Assembly (NCBI RefSeq): GCF_020215705.1
Contig: NZ_JAIWNB010000001.1
Span: 558,001-622,000, forward strand
Direction of reading: 5' to 3'
DNA length: 64,000 nt
From: Nonomuraea aurantiaca
GTDB taxonomy: Bacteria; Actinomycetota; Actinomycetes; Streptosporangiales; Streptosporangiaceae
The translations under genes were made by a program, and so were the position numbers. The notes beneath the pieces are model-generated. The model was not told the DNA's origin. It did no database searches and saw only the letters and a program-made list of their open reading frames with translations. How positions within the stretch are numbered: the first letter of the stretch is position 1; every line of letters starts with the position of its first letter. Below, in pieces: positions 39,326 to 49,556 of the stretch.

Positions 39326-42300
39326 GTGAGCGAGTTACCACGTACAACGAGAACGGGCGGGAAACCGCCCCGGCACATCACCCTGGCGACGGTGCTCACG
39401 GTGGCAGCATCGCTGCTGGTGGCGGGAACGGTGACCTCGGCCATGGCCGACCCGGGACCGAACGGCCCATCTGGGAGCGCTCCCGCTTCCACGAAGACCA
39501 TCTTCCCCCACCCGGATGATCCGGACGCGCCCCTGCGTGCCGCACTCCAGGAGGCGAAGCAGCGCAACGAGACGATCCCCGTCGAATCCGCCTTCACCGA
39601 GACATCACGTACGTGGGCCTACCCGGACGGACACCTGGCGACGGAGTCGTACTCAGGCCCGGCCCAGCTCAAGCAGGGCGACGGCTCGTGGGCGTGGATC
39701 GACACGTCCCTGGTCGAGCAGAACGGGGTGCTACGGCCCAAGCGCGCCAAGGGCGGCGTGCGCCTGTCGACCGGCGGCACACAACCTTTCGCGACCATGA
39801 AGCTGGGCAGGGACCGCTCGTTCGGGCTGTCCTGGCCGACGGCACTGCCACACCCTCAGATCAAGGGCAACGTAGCCACGTACGTAGGAGCCGCCGGCCC
39901 ATCGGCGGACCTGGTGGTGACGGTCCTGCCTACCGGATTCCGGCACGACATCGTGTTACGCGAACGGCCGACCGGAGCGGTGGAGTTCCGCATCCCGGTG
40001 CAGGCCCGCGGGCTCGACCTCAAGACGACCAAATCGGGCGGCCTCTCGCTGACGGCCGCCAAGGGCAAGCAGGTGGCATCGGCGCCGACGCCGCTGATGT
40101 GGGACGCGGCGACCGACAAGCCGAGCGCTGAGCACCCGGGCCGCCAGGCCAAGATCGACACGACGGTCGAGGGCAAGGACGCATCGACCGTTCTGGTGCT
40201 CAAACCGGAGACCGCGTGGCTGGCCGACCCGGACACTAAGTATCCCGTCACGGTGGACCCCACGACCACGCTCGGGGTGAGCCAGGAGGTCGGGATCAGT
40301 TCCCCCGACTTCCAGTCGTCAGCGGGGTTCGTCCGCCGAATGCAAGTGAACGGAAGTGATCGGATCACCCGTGCACTGATGGCCTTCGACACCGCCGCGA
40401 TCGCCGGGCGCCAGGTGGTCAAATCGACCATGCAGCTGATGCTGCGCGCGGACGCCACCTCCTGCAGTGCCTTTCAGGGGATCGTCGCACAACGCATCAC
40501 CACGCCGTGGGTGGCCGACAAAACCTCCTGGAGTAACCAGCCCACCACCACGCCGGAAGGCCGGTCCACCGTCGACCCCTGTGCGCTGCCGCGCACGACC
40601 GGCTCGGTGTGGAGCTGGGACCTGACCAGCATGACCCAGCAGTGGGCCTCGGGCGCCGCCAACAACGGCCTGATGCTGAGCCTGACCTCGGAAAGCCCTG
40701 TCCCCAAGAACTTCATCGAGGACTTCCTGTTCTGGCCGTTGATGTTCAACCAGAACGTGCCCAAGCTGAGCGTGGACTGGGTGCTCCCGCCGGAGATCCC
40801 CACCGTTTCCGCCGAATCGATCGACTCCATGAGCGGCAACGACGCCATCGCACGCAGCACCAACGTCAAGGTGTCCTACAGCTCCAGGGTCCCCGAAGCC
40901 ACCAACCTGAACTACACCGTCACGGTCAACGACTCCACCATGACGCCTCCGGCCCCCCAGTTGCCGGGACAGGAGGCAGCCTATTGGAAGTTCGACGAGG
41001 CATCCGGCGCCTCCGCCACCGACTCCTCCGGCAATGGCCGGAACGCAACTCTGAGCGGCAGTTACAGCCGCGTCAGTGGGCAGCTCGGCCAGGCCGTGAA
41101 GCTCACCAACGGCGGAAAGGCCGTCACCAGTCAACCGGTCCTCAACACCAACCAAAGCTTCACCGTGGCAGCCTGGGTGCGGCTCAACAGCAGCGCAACC
41201 GACCAGACCGTGTTTTCGCAGATGGGAGTCAACCAAGCCGCTTTCGCGCTGAACTATGTGACTTCGGGGCTGTCAGATGTCGACCAGCACTGGTGGTTCA
41301 CGACCACCGCAAAGGATGATCCGACCACGATCCAAGAGCGAGGAGTCCCCTCCAGCGGGCTGGCGAAAATCGGTGAGTGGACACATGTCGCGGCACAGTA
41401 TGACCAGGCCGCGCACAAGATCCGGCTGTACGTGGACGGGGTACTGTCCGGCGAACGGCCCTATTCCCTGGACTGGAACGCACGCGGCCCGTTCGAGATC
41501 GGCCGTGGCCGGGTACTCGCCGAGAATCTCGACGGATCGGTGGACGACGTCCACGTCTATCAGCGGGTCCTGACGGCGGATGAAGTCCGGACGCTGGTAG
41601 GCGTGCCAGGTACCACCACGCACAACGACATCCCCTCGGGCCAGGTATTGGACAAGGTCTTCACCTTGGACAACCCGGCCAGCTTCAAGTTCGTGGTCAA
41701 GGCGTGCCGAAGCGGCGTCGTCCCGCCGTCATGCAACGAGAGCCCGGCCTACCGGATCACCTCGGACGCGCCGATGCTGCCGAGCGACACCGAGACCGGC
41801 ATGGCCGACCCGACCCAGCCGATCTTGTCCGGCATGGTCAACCGGCCGTCCGGCGGCGCGGTTTTGGCCAAGTACTACTTGTACGACAACACGGGCGCAC
41901 CAGTCGGTTCGGCGCCGCTCGGCACCCGTACGGTCAACGGCGGCGAACGGGCCTCGTACCAAGTCCCCGCGAACACCGTGCAGCCAGGGCGTACGTACAA
42001 GTGGCAGATGGTCGCCTGCGCAACCGGGCCTGGCTCGTCCACCCCCGGCCCTGACCCAACACCCAACCCAACGCCGACACCGACCCCAACGCCCACCCCG
42101 ACTCCGAATCCGACGCCGAGCGGCCTGGTTGCCGCCTACGGCATGGACGCAGGAACCGGAACCGCCGTCGCCGACAAGACCGGCACCAACAACGGCACCT
42201 CCACCAGCACCTCCTGGGTGGCAGGCAAGTACGGCAAGGCCCTGTCCTTCAACGGCACCTCCAGCTGGGTTACCGTCAACCACTCACCCTCGCTGAAGAT

Positions 42301-45010
42301 GACCAACGCCCTGACCTTGTCGGCCTGGGTCAAGCCCAGCGCCGTCGATGGCTATCGCACCCTCATGGGCAAGGACAACGCGACGCTCGACGATCTCGGC
42401 TACGGCCTGTACGCCTCCAACGGCTCCACACCCATGGGTCTGCTGGCCACCGGCGACGATTTCAAATCGGTCCCAGGAAGTGGAGCGCTGCCGATCAACA
42501 CCTGGAGCCACCTCGCCGTCACGTACGACGGCACCATGGCCCGCCTGTACCTCAACGGCGCCCAAGTGGGCCAAAGCCTCGCCACAGGCGATCTGCTCGA
42601 CGACGGCGGCGCCTTCCACATCGGCGGTAACACCACGTTTGGCGAGTACTTCAAGGGCGTGATCGACGAAGTACGCGTCTACAACCGCGCGCAAACCGCC
42701 GCGGAACTCCAGGCCGACATGAATACCCCGATCGTCGGAGCGACTCCCTCAGCAGCCTCCCGATCCGCTACGTCTGCCGTTGCGGACAGCTCGGCCATCG
42801 AGGTCTGCACTCCCAAGACCGCTCCGGTCAGCTTCACCACCCCGGGGACACCTGCTCCCGATCCAGTCGAGGACGTCCGGCATCTCACGCTGAGCAAGGA
42901 CAGCTTCGTCATCAAAACCGCCAAGACCGATCCAACCGCCTGCGCTGGCTCGCCGTGCCCGGTGGGGGATTCGGCCACGGCCCAGATAGGCGGTACGGGG
43001 ACGAACAAGACCGCCGCTGTGATCGGGCTCAAGCTGGATGCGCTGCCGGACGGCGCGGCCGTCACCGAGGCGATCGTGAAGCTTGGCAGGCCGACTTGCC
43101 CGGCGGCCGCTTGCCCAGCTGATGCGATCATTACAGCGACGCCTCTCAACAACCCTGTCACAGGCGACTCCAAGGGTTCTGAGCTGGCGGGGGATGCCGA
43201 CACCGCCGTCACGCCCCTCGCGCTGCCACTGAGCGCCCCACAGGCCGACATTGCGGGGAGCGAGTACCAGTGGCTGCTGCTGACCTCCAACAAGGACGAC
43301 ATCATTTCCTTTGCGGACCCAGTGGTGAGCGAGCAACCCTCGGTTGAACTCACCTACCTGCCCGCAGGCCCGCCCAGCGAGGTCGTCAACCTCACAACGT
43401 CCGGTGGGGACGCCAGCATTGTCTCGAGTTGGGGATTGCCGGAGAGGAGCGGCAGCTCCGCGATGATCTTCGGCTACGACATCGAGGTGGTGGACGCCAG
43501 CGGGACCGTCGCGAAGACGGTGACGTCCAAGGAGCCGTGGGCGACAGCGGACGGTCTGACCAATGGGATGGCCTACACGGTCAAAGTGCGCGCGACGACG
43601 CCCTTCGGTAAGAGCGACTGGGCAGTTGCGACGGCGACCCCCCGGGCCGTGCCGCCACCACAGCCCAATGACGGTACCTGTGTCCCCTTCCTGGACCAGC
43701 CACCTTCCGCGACCGCTCGCGTGAACTCGGATGATCCGGCCGCTCAGACGTACCTGGACCGTGTCAAGGCCTACTACCAGGCGCAGGACGCCGTACTGGA
43801 AGGTCGTGCAAAAACCATCTGGGACGCGCCGGGTGTCACGGCCAGGGCGCCGAGCACAGCCAAGCTATCGCTGCTCAACGCTGAGCTGACAGCCGAGCGG
43901 ACGGCTCTGCAGCGAGCCAACCAGGCCAGGACCGACTCCACTGTGACGCTCGATAAGGGCGTCGTTCAGGCCAAGCCGAACGGCGAGATCTGGGTGACCG
44001 TTCAGGTCAAACGGACCTGGAAGATTTCCGGCTCCGGACAGTCGGCCGCCAAGCGCCCGGCAGATGGCGCTCCCGGCCAGGTCGACCCTGACCCATCCAC
44101 CATCACTATCCACGTCTTCGACCGCTGCGGAAACATGACCACGATCGAGGCTCCGAATCCGGCCTACCAGGACCCCACTGATTCTCTGGACTCCGGCGAT
44201 ACGTCTGCGGGCGGCTCTGCCGGGGCGTCGCCGCTGTGCACGGTGAAGCCGCCGATCTCGACCGATTACTTCTACGACGGCGGAACTCCGAAATTCAACT
44301 GCGAAGGACAGTCGTGGGTCGACACCTTGGTGAAGGGATGGTGGGTCTCCACCCGGTTCAGCGCCTACTGGGATCCGAAGGATGTCGACATGTCGCGGAA
44401 CCTCCGTGGCGACCAGCGCTGGGACATCCAGCACGCGGTCAACTACATGAGGGTGGGCACGAACAACAACAGCAAGAAGCAGGAAGAATACAACAAGTAT
44501 ATGTGGGACCACATCAAGCCGAAGTTCACGGCTCAGCTGTGCTTCGTAAACGAGAAAAGCACCACTGAGGTTACCCAGAACGCGTCAATGGGCATCACGG
44601 TGGATGGAACAACCACGCCGAAGGTCTCGATGACGGCGAACGCTGGAGTCTCCAAAAAGATCAACTACGAGATCGGCGAGCTCTGCAAGCCGTATCTCAG
44701 CCAGAAGGTCTCGAAGGGCCTCTACATGGCGACCCGCCCGGAAACGGTGAACGAATGTCTCGTCACGCACATCGACGAGTGCGTGATCTCCAGATTCGCC
44801 CATTACTTCGAGAGCGATCTGTACCTGAAGTACAAGGTCAAGGGAACTTGGTACACGCCGCACGTTCACCACGTGGGCCATTCCTTCGTGGCGCGCAAGC
44901 TCGAGTACGGGCTGGGTGAGCCACCAGCGGAACTTCGCCGCATCTCTTGGGAAGAGACCGGGCGCATGATCTCCGACAAGAACGATCTCCCGTCGTGGAT
45001 TTGGGAATAG
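39326..45010 (+). CDS. Giant secreted LamG/DNRLRE/FnIII protein with unknown C-terminal domain
   Basis: A 1,894-residue exoprotein. Signal peptide to about residue 42; a beta-rich domain; a DNRLRE-type domain (about 311-490, with the typical WxxxxTSWSNQPT region); a LamG-like jellyroll (about 549-740, opening AAYWKFDEASG); a Pro-Thr linker (about 909-930); a second LamG-like jellyroll (about 931-1130); a second DNRLRE-like domain (about 1186-1345); a FnIII domain (about 1348-1448); a helical segment; and a Cys-containing C-terminal domain (about 1632-1894) I cannot name. GTG at 39326 is chosen for the GAGGG five bases ahead; TTG at 39314 is an alternative. Probably surface-bound or released. 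Confidence 0.82.
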   Translation: MSELPRTTRTGGKPPRHITLATVLTVAASLLVAGTVTSAMADPGPNGPSGSAPASTKTIFPHPDDPDAPLRAALQEAKQRNETIPVESAFTETSRTWAYPDGHLATESYSGPAQLKQGDGSWAWIDTSLVEQNGVLRPKRAKGGVRLSTGGTQPFATMKLGRDRSFGLSWPTALPHPQIKGNVATYVGAAGPSADLVVTVLPTGFRHDIVLRERPTGAVEFRIPVQARGLDLKTTKSGGLSLTAAKGKQVASAPTPLMWDAATDKPSAEHPGRQAKIDTTVEGKDASTVLVLKPETAWLADPDTKYPVTVDPTTTLGVSQEVGISSPDFQSSAGFVRRMQVNGSDRITRALMAFDTAAIAGRQVVKSTMQLMLRADATSCSAFQGIVAQRITTPWVADKTSWSNQPTTTPEGRSTVDPCALPRTTGSVWSWDLTSMTQQWASGAANNGLMLSLTSESPVPKNFIEDFLFWPLMFNQNVPKLSVDWVLPPEIPTVSAESIDSMSGNDAIARSTNVKVSYSSRVPEATNLNYTVTVNDSTMTPPAPQLPGQEAAYWKFDEASGASATDSSGNGRNATLSGSYSRVSGQLGQAVKLTNGGKAVTSQPVLNTNQSFTVAAWVRLNSSATDQTVFSQMGVNQAAFALNYVTSGLSDVDQHWWFTTTAKDDPTTIQERGVPSSGLAKIGEWTHVAAQYDQAAHKIRLYVDGVLSGERPYSLDWNARGPFEIGRGRVLAENLDGSVDDVHVYQRVLTADEVRTLVGVPGTTTHNDIPSGQVLDKVFTLDNPASFKFVVKACRSGVVPPSCNESPAYRITSDAPMLPSDTETGMADPTQPILSGMVNRPSGGAVLAKYYLYDNTGAPVGSAPLGTRTVNGGERASYQVPANTVQPGRTYKWQMVACATGPGSSTPGPDPTPNPTPTPTPTPTPTPNPTPSGLVAAYGMDAGTGTAVADKTGTNNGTSTSTSWVAGKYGKALSFNGTSSWVTVNHSPSLKMTNALTLSAWVKPSAVDGYRTLMGKDNATLDDLGYGLYASNGSTPMGLLATGDDFKSVPGSGALPINTWSHLAVTYDGTMARLYLNGAQVGQSLATGDLLDDGGAFHIGGNTTFGEYFKGVIDEVRVYNRAQTAAELQADMNTPIVGATPSAASRSATSAVADSSAIEVCTPKTAPVSFTTPGTPAPDPVEDVRHLTLSKDSFVIKTAKTDPTACAGSPCPVGDSATAQIGGTGTNKTAAVIGLKLDALPDGAAVTEAIVKLGRPTCPAAACPADAIITATPLNNPVTGDSKGSELAGDADTAVTPLALPLSAPQADIAGSEYQWLLLTSNKDDIISFADPVVSEQPSVELTYLPAGPPSEVVNLTTSGGDASIVSSWGLPERSGSSAMIFGYDIEVVDASGTVAKTVTSKEPWATADGLTNGMAYTVKVRATTPFGKSDWAVATATPRAVPPPQPNDGTCVPFLDQPPSATARVNSDDPAAQTYLDRVKAYYQAQDAVLEGRAKTIWDAPGVTARAPSTAKLSLLNAELTAERTALQRANQARTDSTVTLDKGVVQAKPNGEIWVTVQVKRTWKISGSGQSAAKRPADGAPGQVDPDPSTITIHVFDRCGNMTTIEAPNPAYQDPTDSLDSGDTSAGGSAGASPLCTVKPPISTDYFYDGGTPKFNCEGQSWVDTLVKGWWVSTRFSAYWDPKDVDMSRNLRGDQRWDIQHAVNYMRVGTNNNSKKQEEYNKYMWDHIKPKFTAQLCFVNEKSTTEVTQNASMGITVDGTTTPKVSMTANAGVSKKINYEIGELCKPYLSQKVSKGLYMATRPETVNECLVTHIDECVISRFAHYFESDLYLKYKVKGTWYTPHVHHVGHSFVARKLEYGLGEPPAELRRISWEETGRMISDKNDLPSWIWE
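42049..42117. repeat. Pro-Thr-rich linker repeat
   Basis: A run of alternating ACN and CCN codons encodes a PTPTP-type linker between the first half of the giant exoprotein and its second LamG domain. Such linkers separate extracellular domains and are prone to length change. Confidence 0.85.
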
Positions 45011-45031
45011 TAGGGTAAAACCGCAAATATT

Positions 45032-45055
45032 GGGGGGCCGCGTTCGCGGCCCCCC
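45032..45055 (+). terminator. Strong GC hairpin after the giant exoprotein
   Basis: GGGGGGCCGC, loop GTTC, GCGGCCCCCC: a 10-bp stem with a tetraloop, starting 22 bases after the stop. It lacks a U-tract, but actinobacterial terminators often do. Clear end of the transcript. Confidence 0.75.
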
Positions 45056-45100
45056 ATACCGCTATCCCCCGGGGGCAAAGTTCGTGGTAGATGGCTATTC

Positions 45101-45748
45101 GTGGTAGCCGGAGATGTCGTCCTGGCTCTGAGCATGACGCTGCTCGTGCGCTCTGCCGTTTCCGGTGAAGCGCTGAGCGATGAGCGAGCATATCTCGTGC
45201 TCAAGAACGCCCTGGCCGTCGCCAATCCGGACTACGAAGTGGCGTTTGACTTCGCCGATTCGTCGTTTCGCGATGCCGGGGACGGCCGGGAGCTACCTGT
45301 GACTTTCGAGGGTCAAGGCGATGGCATGGACGCCGCCGAAATGAGCTGGCAAGACAAGCTCGTCCTGTCTTATTCGGGAGACGTGCGGGTTCCGGCAATG
45401 CCCCGGACTCAACTGACCGCCGCCTTGGAAGCCTTCGGCGCCCCCGCTCGTTCCGCTGACGCCAAGAGAACCATCGTCCTGCTGAAGGAGTCGCCTGCGG
45501 ACGTGTACGTGAAGGCCGTGGATGAGCTCCGGTCGCCGCCGGGCACGGCCGCGATGGCTGGTATTTGGAGCAGTAACTTCGATGTGTTCCTGTTGTTCGA
45601 ATCGCGAGGATTCAAAATCTGTGCATCAGGGAAACGGATCGGAATTCAGCGGCGGCTCAGTTCAGGCGCTGGGCTTCGTTATTGCGCGTGTCGGACCGGA
45701 AATAACTGGGATAATTTGGGCTTGAAATTGTCGGATCTTCGTGATTAA
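45101..45748 (+). CDS. Hypothetical protein downstream of the giant exoprotein
   Basis: A 215-codon frame of unknown family. Residues about 5-17 are hydrophobic (VVLALSMTLLV) and may be the end of a signal or anchor. The middle (PADVYVKAVDELRSPPG) is protein-like. After about base 45,600 a second frame (ending at 45,725) is equally plausible, so a frameshift or decayed 3' end is possible. The start is uncertain; no SD was seen. Proximity suggests a partner of the exoprotein, but a hairpin terminator separates them. Confidence 0.5.
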   Translation: MVAGDVVLALSMTLLVRSAVSGEALSDERAYLVLKNALAVANPDYEVAFDFADSSFRDAGDGRELPVTFEGQGDGMDAAEMSWQDKLVLSYSGDVRVPAMPRTQLTAALEAFGAPARSADAKRTIVLLKESPADVYVKAVDELRSPPGTAAMAGIWSSNFDVFLLFESRGFKICASGKRIGIQRRLSSGAGLRYCACRTGNNWDNLGLKLSDLRD

Positions 45749-46145
45749 GTCGACGAGGCAAAAATTTATGGATTCACGGTGACGGGCCATCCAGAAAGCG
45801 TGTCATCTGTTATCGAAGCTTCCCGAGTGCAAGATGTCAGAATAGTTGCCATCCATCCGGAAATGGAATGAATGGAACTCTTCATGGTCGAGGGTGTAGC
45901 TGGGTGCTGAGTCCGCCGGTCTCGAGCGGTGACCGGGCGACGTAGTCGGTGAGGTTGCGCCTTCGACCTGGCGGAGGCGTATCGGGCCGTGATCGGACCC
46001 CCTCCCATGTCGGACCCCTCATGGCCGGGATGTAAGGGGTTCATGTCGGCTTCTGTAGCTGATCGACAGTGTCATGGCAGACCGGCCGCACCGGTCGGTT
46101 CGCTTGCGACACGTGACCCGTTTAGCACGTGCGAGACTGGTACGC
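45749..46145. other. Gene-poor spacer
   Basis: About 400 bases of mixed composition with no frame that shows codon bias or a family signature on either strand. The last 70 bases precede the LacI relic and may hold its old promoter. Confidence 0.4.
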
Positions 46146-46799
46146 ATGACGACCGGCGTGGATGGTGCACGGACGCCGCGGAAATACAAGGGTTCCGGCC
46201 GGCTGCCGACGATGCAGGACATCGCTGACCATGTGGGTGTGTCGCGTCAGCTGGTCTCGCTGGTGATGCGGGATGTTCCCGGGCCGAGTGCGGAGTCCAG
46301 GGAGCGGATTCTCGCCGCGGCGAGTGAGCTCGGGTATCGGCCGAATGCCTCGGCGCGGTTGCTTCGCCAGAATCGTACGCGGCTGATCGGGGAGGTGTTC
46401 GAGATCCGCCATCCGTTTCAGGTGCGCTTCATGGAGCGGCTGTTCGTCCGGGCGGCGGAAGAGGGCTTCGGGTTGGCGCTGGGTCCGAGGACGGTTGAGC
46501 GGTCGACGGATGTCGTCGTCGCTGAGCTGATGGAGCAACGGGTGGAGGCGCTGGCCGCGTTTCAATCCGGATCCGACGTCGAGCGCTCTGTCGGCGGCTT
46601 GCGATCTCGTGCCCGTGGTGTGGCTCGGGGAATGGGTGCGGAAGTCCGACGTCGACAATGTCCACGTGGACGAGGCTGAGGGGCTTCGTCTCGCGATCGA
46701 GCACCTCGTGGGGCTCGGGCACCGGACGGATCGGCGTTCGCGTACGTGGACTTTCCCTTCGACCCGTACTTCACCATGCCAGCCGGAGGCGATGCGTGA
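46146..46799 (+). pseudogene. Decayed LacI-family regulator gene
   Basis: The ATG at 46146 opens a LacI HTH (LPTMQDIADHVGVSRQLVSLVM) and the start of the sensor domain. Around 46,590 the family sequence (VVWLGEWVRKSDVDNVHVDE) moves to the next frame, and around 46,735 it moves back, reaching a stop at 46,797-46,799. Only about 218 of the usual 340 residues are covered and the C-terminal third is missing, so the gene is broken rather than mis-sequenced at one point. Confidence 0.72.
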
Positions 46800-46942
46800 C
46801 AGCTGCGGGTGGCGATCGCCGGAAGGGGATGATCGCCACCCGCGCCTGTCGTGCGCCCCCGAACATGGCCTGGGTGTCGTGGGCCAGGTCGGGCTGGACC
46901 GCTGTCAGGAGACGGTCCAGCTGTGCGATCGCGTACGACCCG

Positions 46943-48073
46943 CTACTGGACCCGCTCGAAGGGTGCCGGTGCCTTGCCGGTCCAGCGGTGGAGCTGGGCG
47001 AGGCCGGTCTGCTTGGTCACCCCGTCTTCCACGACCGTGCCCTGCTGGGCGACGTAGTAGCGGCCGTCGTCCAGGGAGGCCAGGCCGTACTGGCCGCCGA
47101 ACTCCCAGCCCCAGATGCCGGTCGCCTGATCATGGAGACCCCGCTCGACCAGAGAGAGCGTCTTGCCGCGCTCGGGCTGGGGCTGGCCTTGGATGGGCTT
47201 GGTCACGGCGGGCTTGGAGCCGTCGATCATGAAGAACGAGTAGTTCGGGAACGTCGGCTTGATGCCCTTGTAGGCGGCCATGAACCAGTTGCCGGTGTGG
47301 CCGTCGTACTCCAGGTTCTGCACGCCGTACGTGGTGTTGCCGGTGTAGGCGAAGTACTTGCCGTCCGAGCGGGATGGGCCGGAGGTGTGCGGCTCGGTCT
47401 GGGTGAGGGGGCGTTCGTACTGGCGCCACTGCTTGATGTCGTACTGCAGGAGGACCTGGTAGTCGTTGTCCTGGCGGTCGGCGTTGGCGTAGATGCCGTA
47501 CGCGACCGTCAGCTTGTCGCCGCCGCCCCGCTTGCCGAACGCGGGGCCGAAGGCGACGCCGTCGATGCCGCTGCAGCCATAGCGGTGGTCCGGCGTCTTG
47601 GCCGTGTCGCCGTCGAAGACGCCGTCACCGTTCATGTCGGCGCTGTAGTCGTCCACCACGTCCTTGAGGTAGACGGCCGTGACCACGTTGGACGTCTCGG
47701 CGTTCATGTCGAGGCTGGTGATGCGGTCCACGTCGAAGATGGCGATGTAGAACGACTTGGCGGCCTTGTACTCCAGCGAGCCGTAGACGCGGCCGTCGCG
47801 GTTGTTGAAGTCCAGGTCGCCGAGGTGGCCGGTGAAGCCGGTGACGGAGCCGACCGGGCGGCCCTCAAGGTCGGTTTTGACCAGGAGGTTGGTGAAGGAG
47901 AAGTACATGTACCCCTTCTTCTGGTCGACCGCGATCCCCTGTACGTGGCCCGACGGCCAGGCCCCGCCGTTCACCTCCGCCGGCAGTCGCGCCGGCCGGT
48001 CGGCCGCCTGGGCGGGGAGGGCGAGCAGGGCCGACGCTGTCAACGTCGCGAGCAGTAGTTGAGCGACCCGCAT
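46943..48073 (-). CDS. Secreted protein of unknown function, beta-propeller-like
   Basis: A 376-residue protein with a clear signal peptide (LLLATLTASALLALPAQA). The mature part has recurring aromatic/Gly strands (VQGIAVDQKKGYMYFSF, HLGDLDFNNRDGRVYGSL, GVAFGPAFGKR) suggestive of a propeller fold. DMNGDGVFDGD resembles a calcium-binding loop. GGAAG lies just before the ATG at 48073. The adjacent decayed LacI gene hints at a former carbohydrate-related role; no family is claimed. Confidence 0.7.
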   Translation of the reverse strand: MRVAQLLLATLTASALLALPAQAADRPARLPAEVNGGAWPSGHVQGIAVDQKKGYMYFSFTNLLVKTDLEGRPVGSVTGFTGHLGDLDFNNRDGRVYGSLEYKAAKSFYIAIFDVDRITSLDMNAETSNVVTAVYLKDVVDDYSADMNGDGVFDGDTAKTPDHRYGCSGIDGVAFGPAFGKRGGGDKLTVAYGIYANADRQDNDYQVLLQYDIKQWRQYERPLTQTEPHTSGPSRSDGKYFAYTGNTTYGVQNLEYDGHTGNWFMAAYKGIKPTFPNYSFFMIDGSKPAVTKPIQGQPQPERGKTLSLVERGLHDQATGIWGWEFGGQYGLASLDDGRYYVAQQGTVVEDGVTKQTGLAQLHRWTGKAPAPFERVQ

Positions 48074-48137
48074 GTTCTTCCGCGTACCTTTCCGTGGATC
48101 AGTGCTGATCGACACCATAAAGGGACACACAGGAACT

Positions 48138-49448
48138 TTACTGACTATTGTTTGACTCTCTTGTGGCGTCTTGTTGAACGCCAGAGGCCGGAGCCGAGGT
48201 CATCGCCGCGCGGATGCCGCGCTGGAGCAGGGCGGGCAGGCACAGTACGGTGCCCAGCGCGCCGATCCACACCGCGGCGGTGAGCCCGCCCAGAGCGGTC
48301 GCCCCGGCGGCGAGCAGACTGCCCAGCGCGATGGCGCCCCATAGGAGGAATCGCTGCACCGAACCGACCCGGCCCAGCAGGGCCGCCGGGGTGAGGACCT
48401 GGCGCATCGTGATCGACGTGGGACCGAAGGCGCCCTCGCCGACGCAGTGCACGATGCTCCCCGCGACCAGCCCGATCGCACCGGGTGCCCCGCCCAGGGA
48501 GCCGAGCGCGGGCATGGCGACGATGCCCAGGACGGACACCGACGCGGCCAGGACGAGGGTGCGCGGCGAGCCGAGACGGCGGATCAGCCGGGTCGACAGG
48601 AGGTTCCCGATCGGGTAGCCCGCCGCGGCGGCGCCGATCACCACGCCGATCCAGCCGGGGGACAGGCCGAGGATGTTGCGGCAGTAGAGCACCAGGCTCG
48701 TCTCGACCATGGACAGGAACAGGACATAGACCGTGCCGCACGCCAGGACGGGCCGGAGGATCGGGTGCCGGAGCGCGAACCGCAGCCCCTCGGCGATGTC
48801 GCGCCGCATCCAGCCGGGCTCACGTCCGGTGCCCGATGCAGCTGCGCTCCCCGGTGTAGTGGCGCCCTCCTCGCGGTGGCGGATCAGCGCCACCGAGGCG
48901 AGTGACGCCGCGAAGCTGACCATGTTGGCGGCTATCGCCCCGACCAGGCCGAGCGCCGTGATGACCGGCCCGGCCGCCATCGGGCCCAGCGCCTTGGCCA
49001 CCGACTCCGACAGGGCCAGCCGCGTGTTGCCGCGATGCAGCGCCTCCGCCTCGCCGTACAGGCTGGGCAGGTAGGAGGTGTACGCGACCTGGAAGAACAC
49101 CACCGCGCACCCGCTCACCAGGATCAGCGCGAACAGCAGCGGAAACGTCAGCCCACCCAGGGCGGCCAGCACCCAGATCGCGCCGAAGGCCAGCACCTGC
49201 ACGCCGTCGCAGACCAGCATGACGGTACGGCGGGGCAGCCGATCGACGATGGCCCCGGCCGGCAGGCCGAGCGGAAGGAAGGGGAGGAACAGGGCGAACG
49301 GCAGCAACGCGGCCTGCGCCGGGGAAGCGCCCAGGACGGTGACGGCCAGCAGCGGCAGCGCCAGCGTCATGAACTGGTCTCCGAACAGCGACAACGACTG
49401 CCCGGCCCAGAGCAGCCCGAAGTCGCGGTCTGTCGTCCTGAGCGGCAT
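48138..49448 (-). CDS. MFS transporter, DHA3/EntS-like exporter
   Basis: A 436-residue protein with 12 hydrophobic helices. The N-terminus RDFGLLWAGQSLSLFGDQFM and LPAGAIVDRLPRRTVML match the MFS_3/EntS-like drug or siderophore exporter group. ATG at 49448 aligns with the family; ATG at 49475 is an upstream alternative. It could export an antibiotic or siderophore; no biosynthetic gene is adjacent. Confidence 0.87.
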   Translation of the reverse strand: MPLRTTDRDFGLLWAGQSLSLFGDQFMTLALPLLAVTVLGASPAQAALLPFALFLPFLPLGLPAGAIVDRLPRRTVMLVCDGVQVLAFGAIWVLAALGGLTFPLLFALILVSGCAVVFFQVAYTSYLPSLYGEAEALHRGNTRLALSESVAKALGPMAAGPVITALGLVGAIAANMVSFAASLASVALIRHREEGATTPGSAAASGTGREPGWMRRDIAEGLRFALRHPILRPVLACGTVYVLFLSMVETSLVLYCRNILGLSPGWIGVVIGAAAAGYPIGNLLSTRLIRRLGSPRTLVLAASVSVLGIVAMPALGSLGGAPGAIGLVAGSIVHCVGEGAFGPTSITMRQVLTPAALLGRVGSVQRFLLWGAIALGSLLAAGATALGGLTAAVWIGALGTVLCLPALLQRGIRAAMTSAPASGVQQDATRESNNSQ

Positions 49449-49556
49449 GTGCTCCGCCGGAGAGCGTGGGAACATGCCGCGAATTGTGCCGACCGCCGCA
49501 CGTCGGGCGACGGCGGCGATCGGACCTATATATGGCTTTAAATGGGGCTAAGGGGG

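Noticed and set aside
46800..46942. Extra coding sequence after the LacI relic
   Set aside because: Frames there are short and discontinuous, without similarity to anything I recognise.
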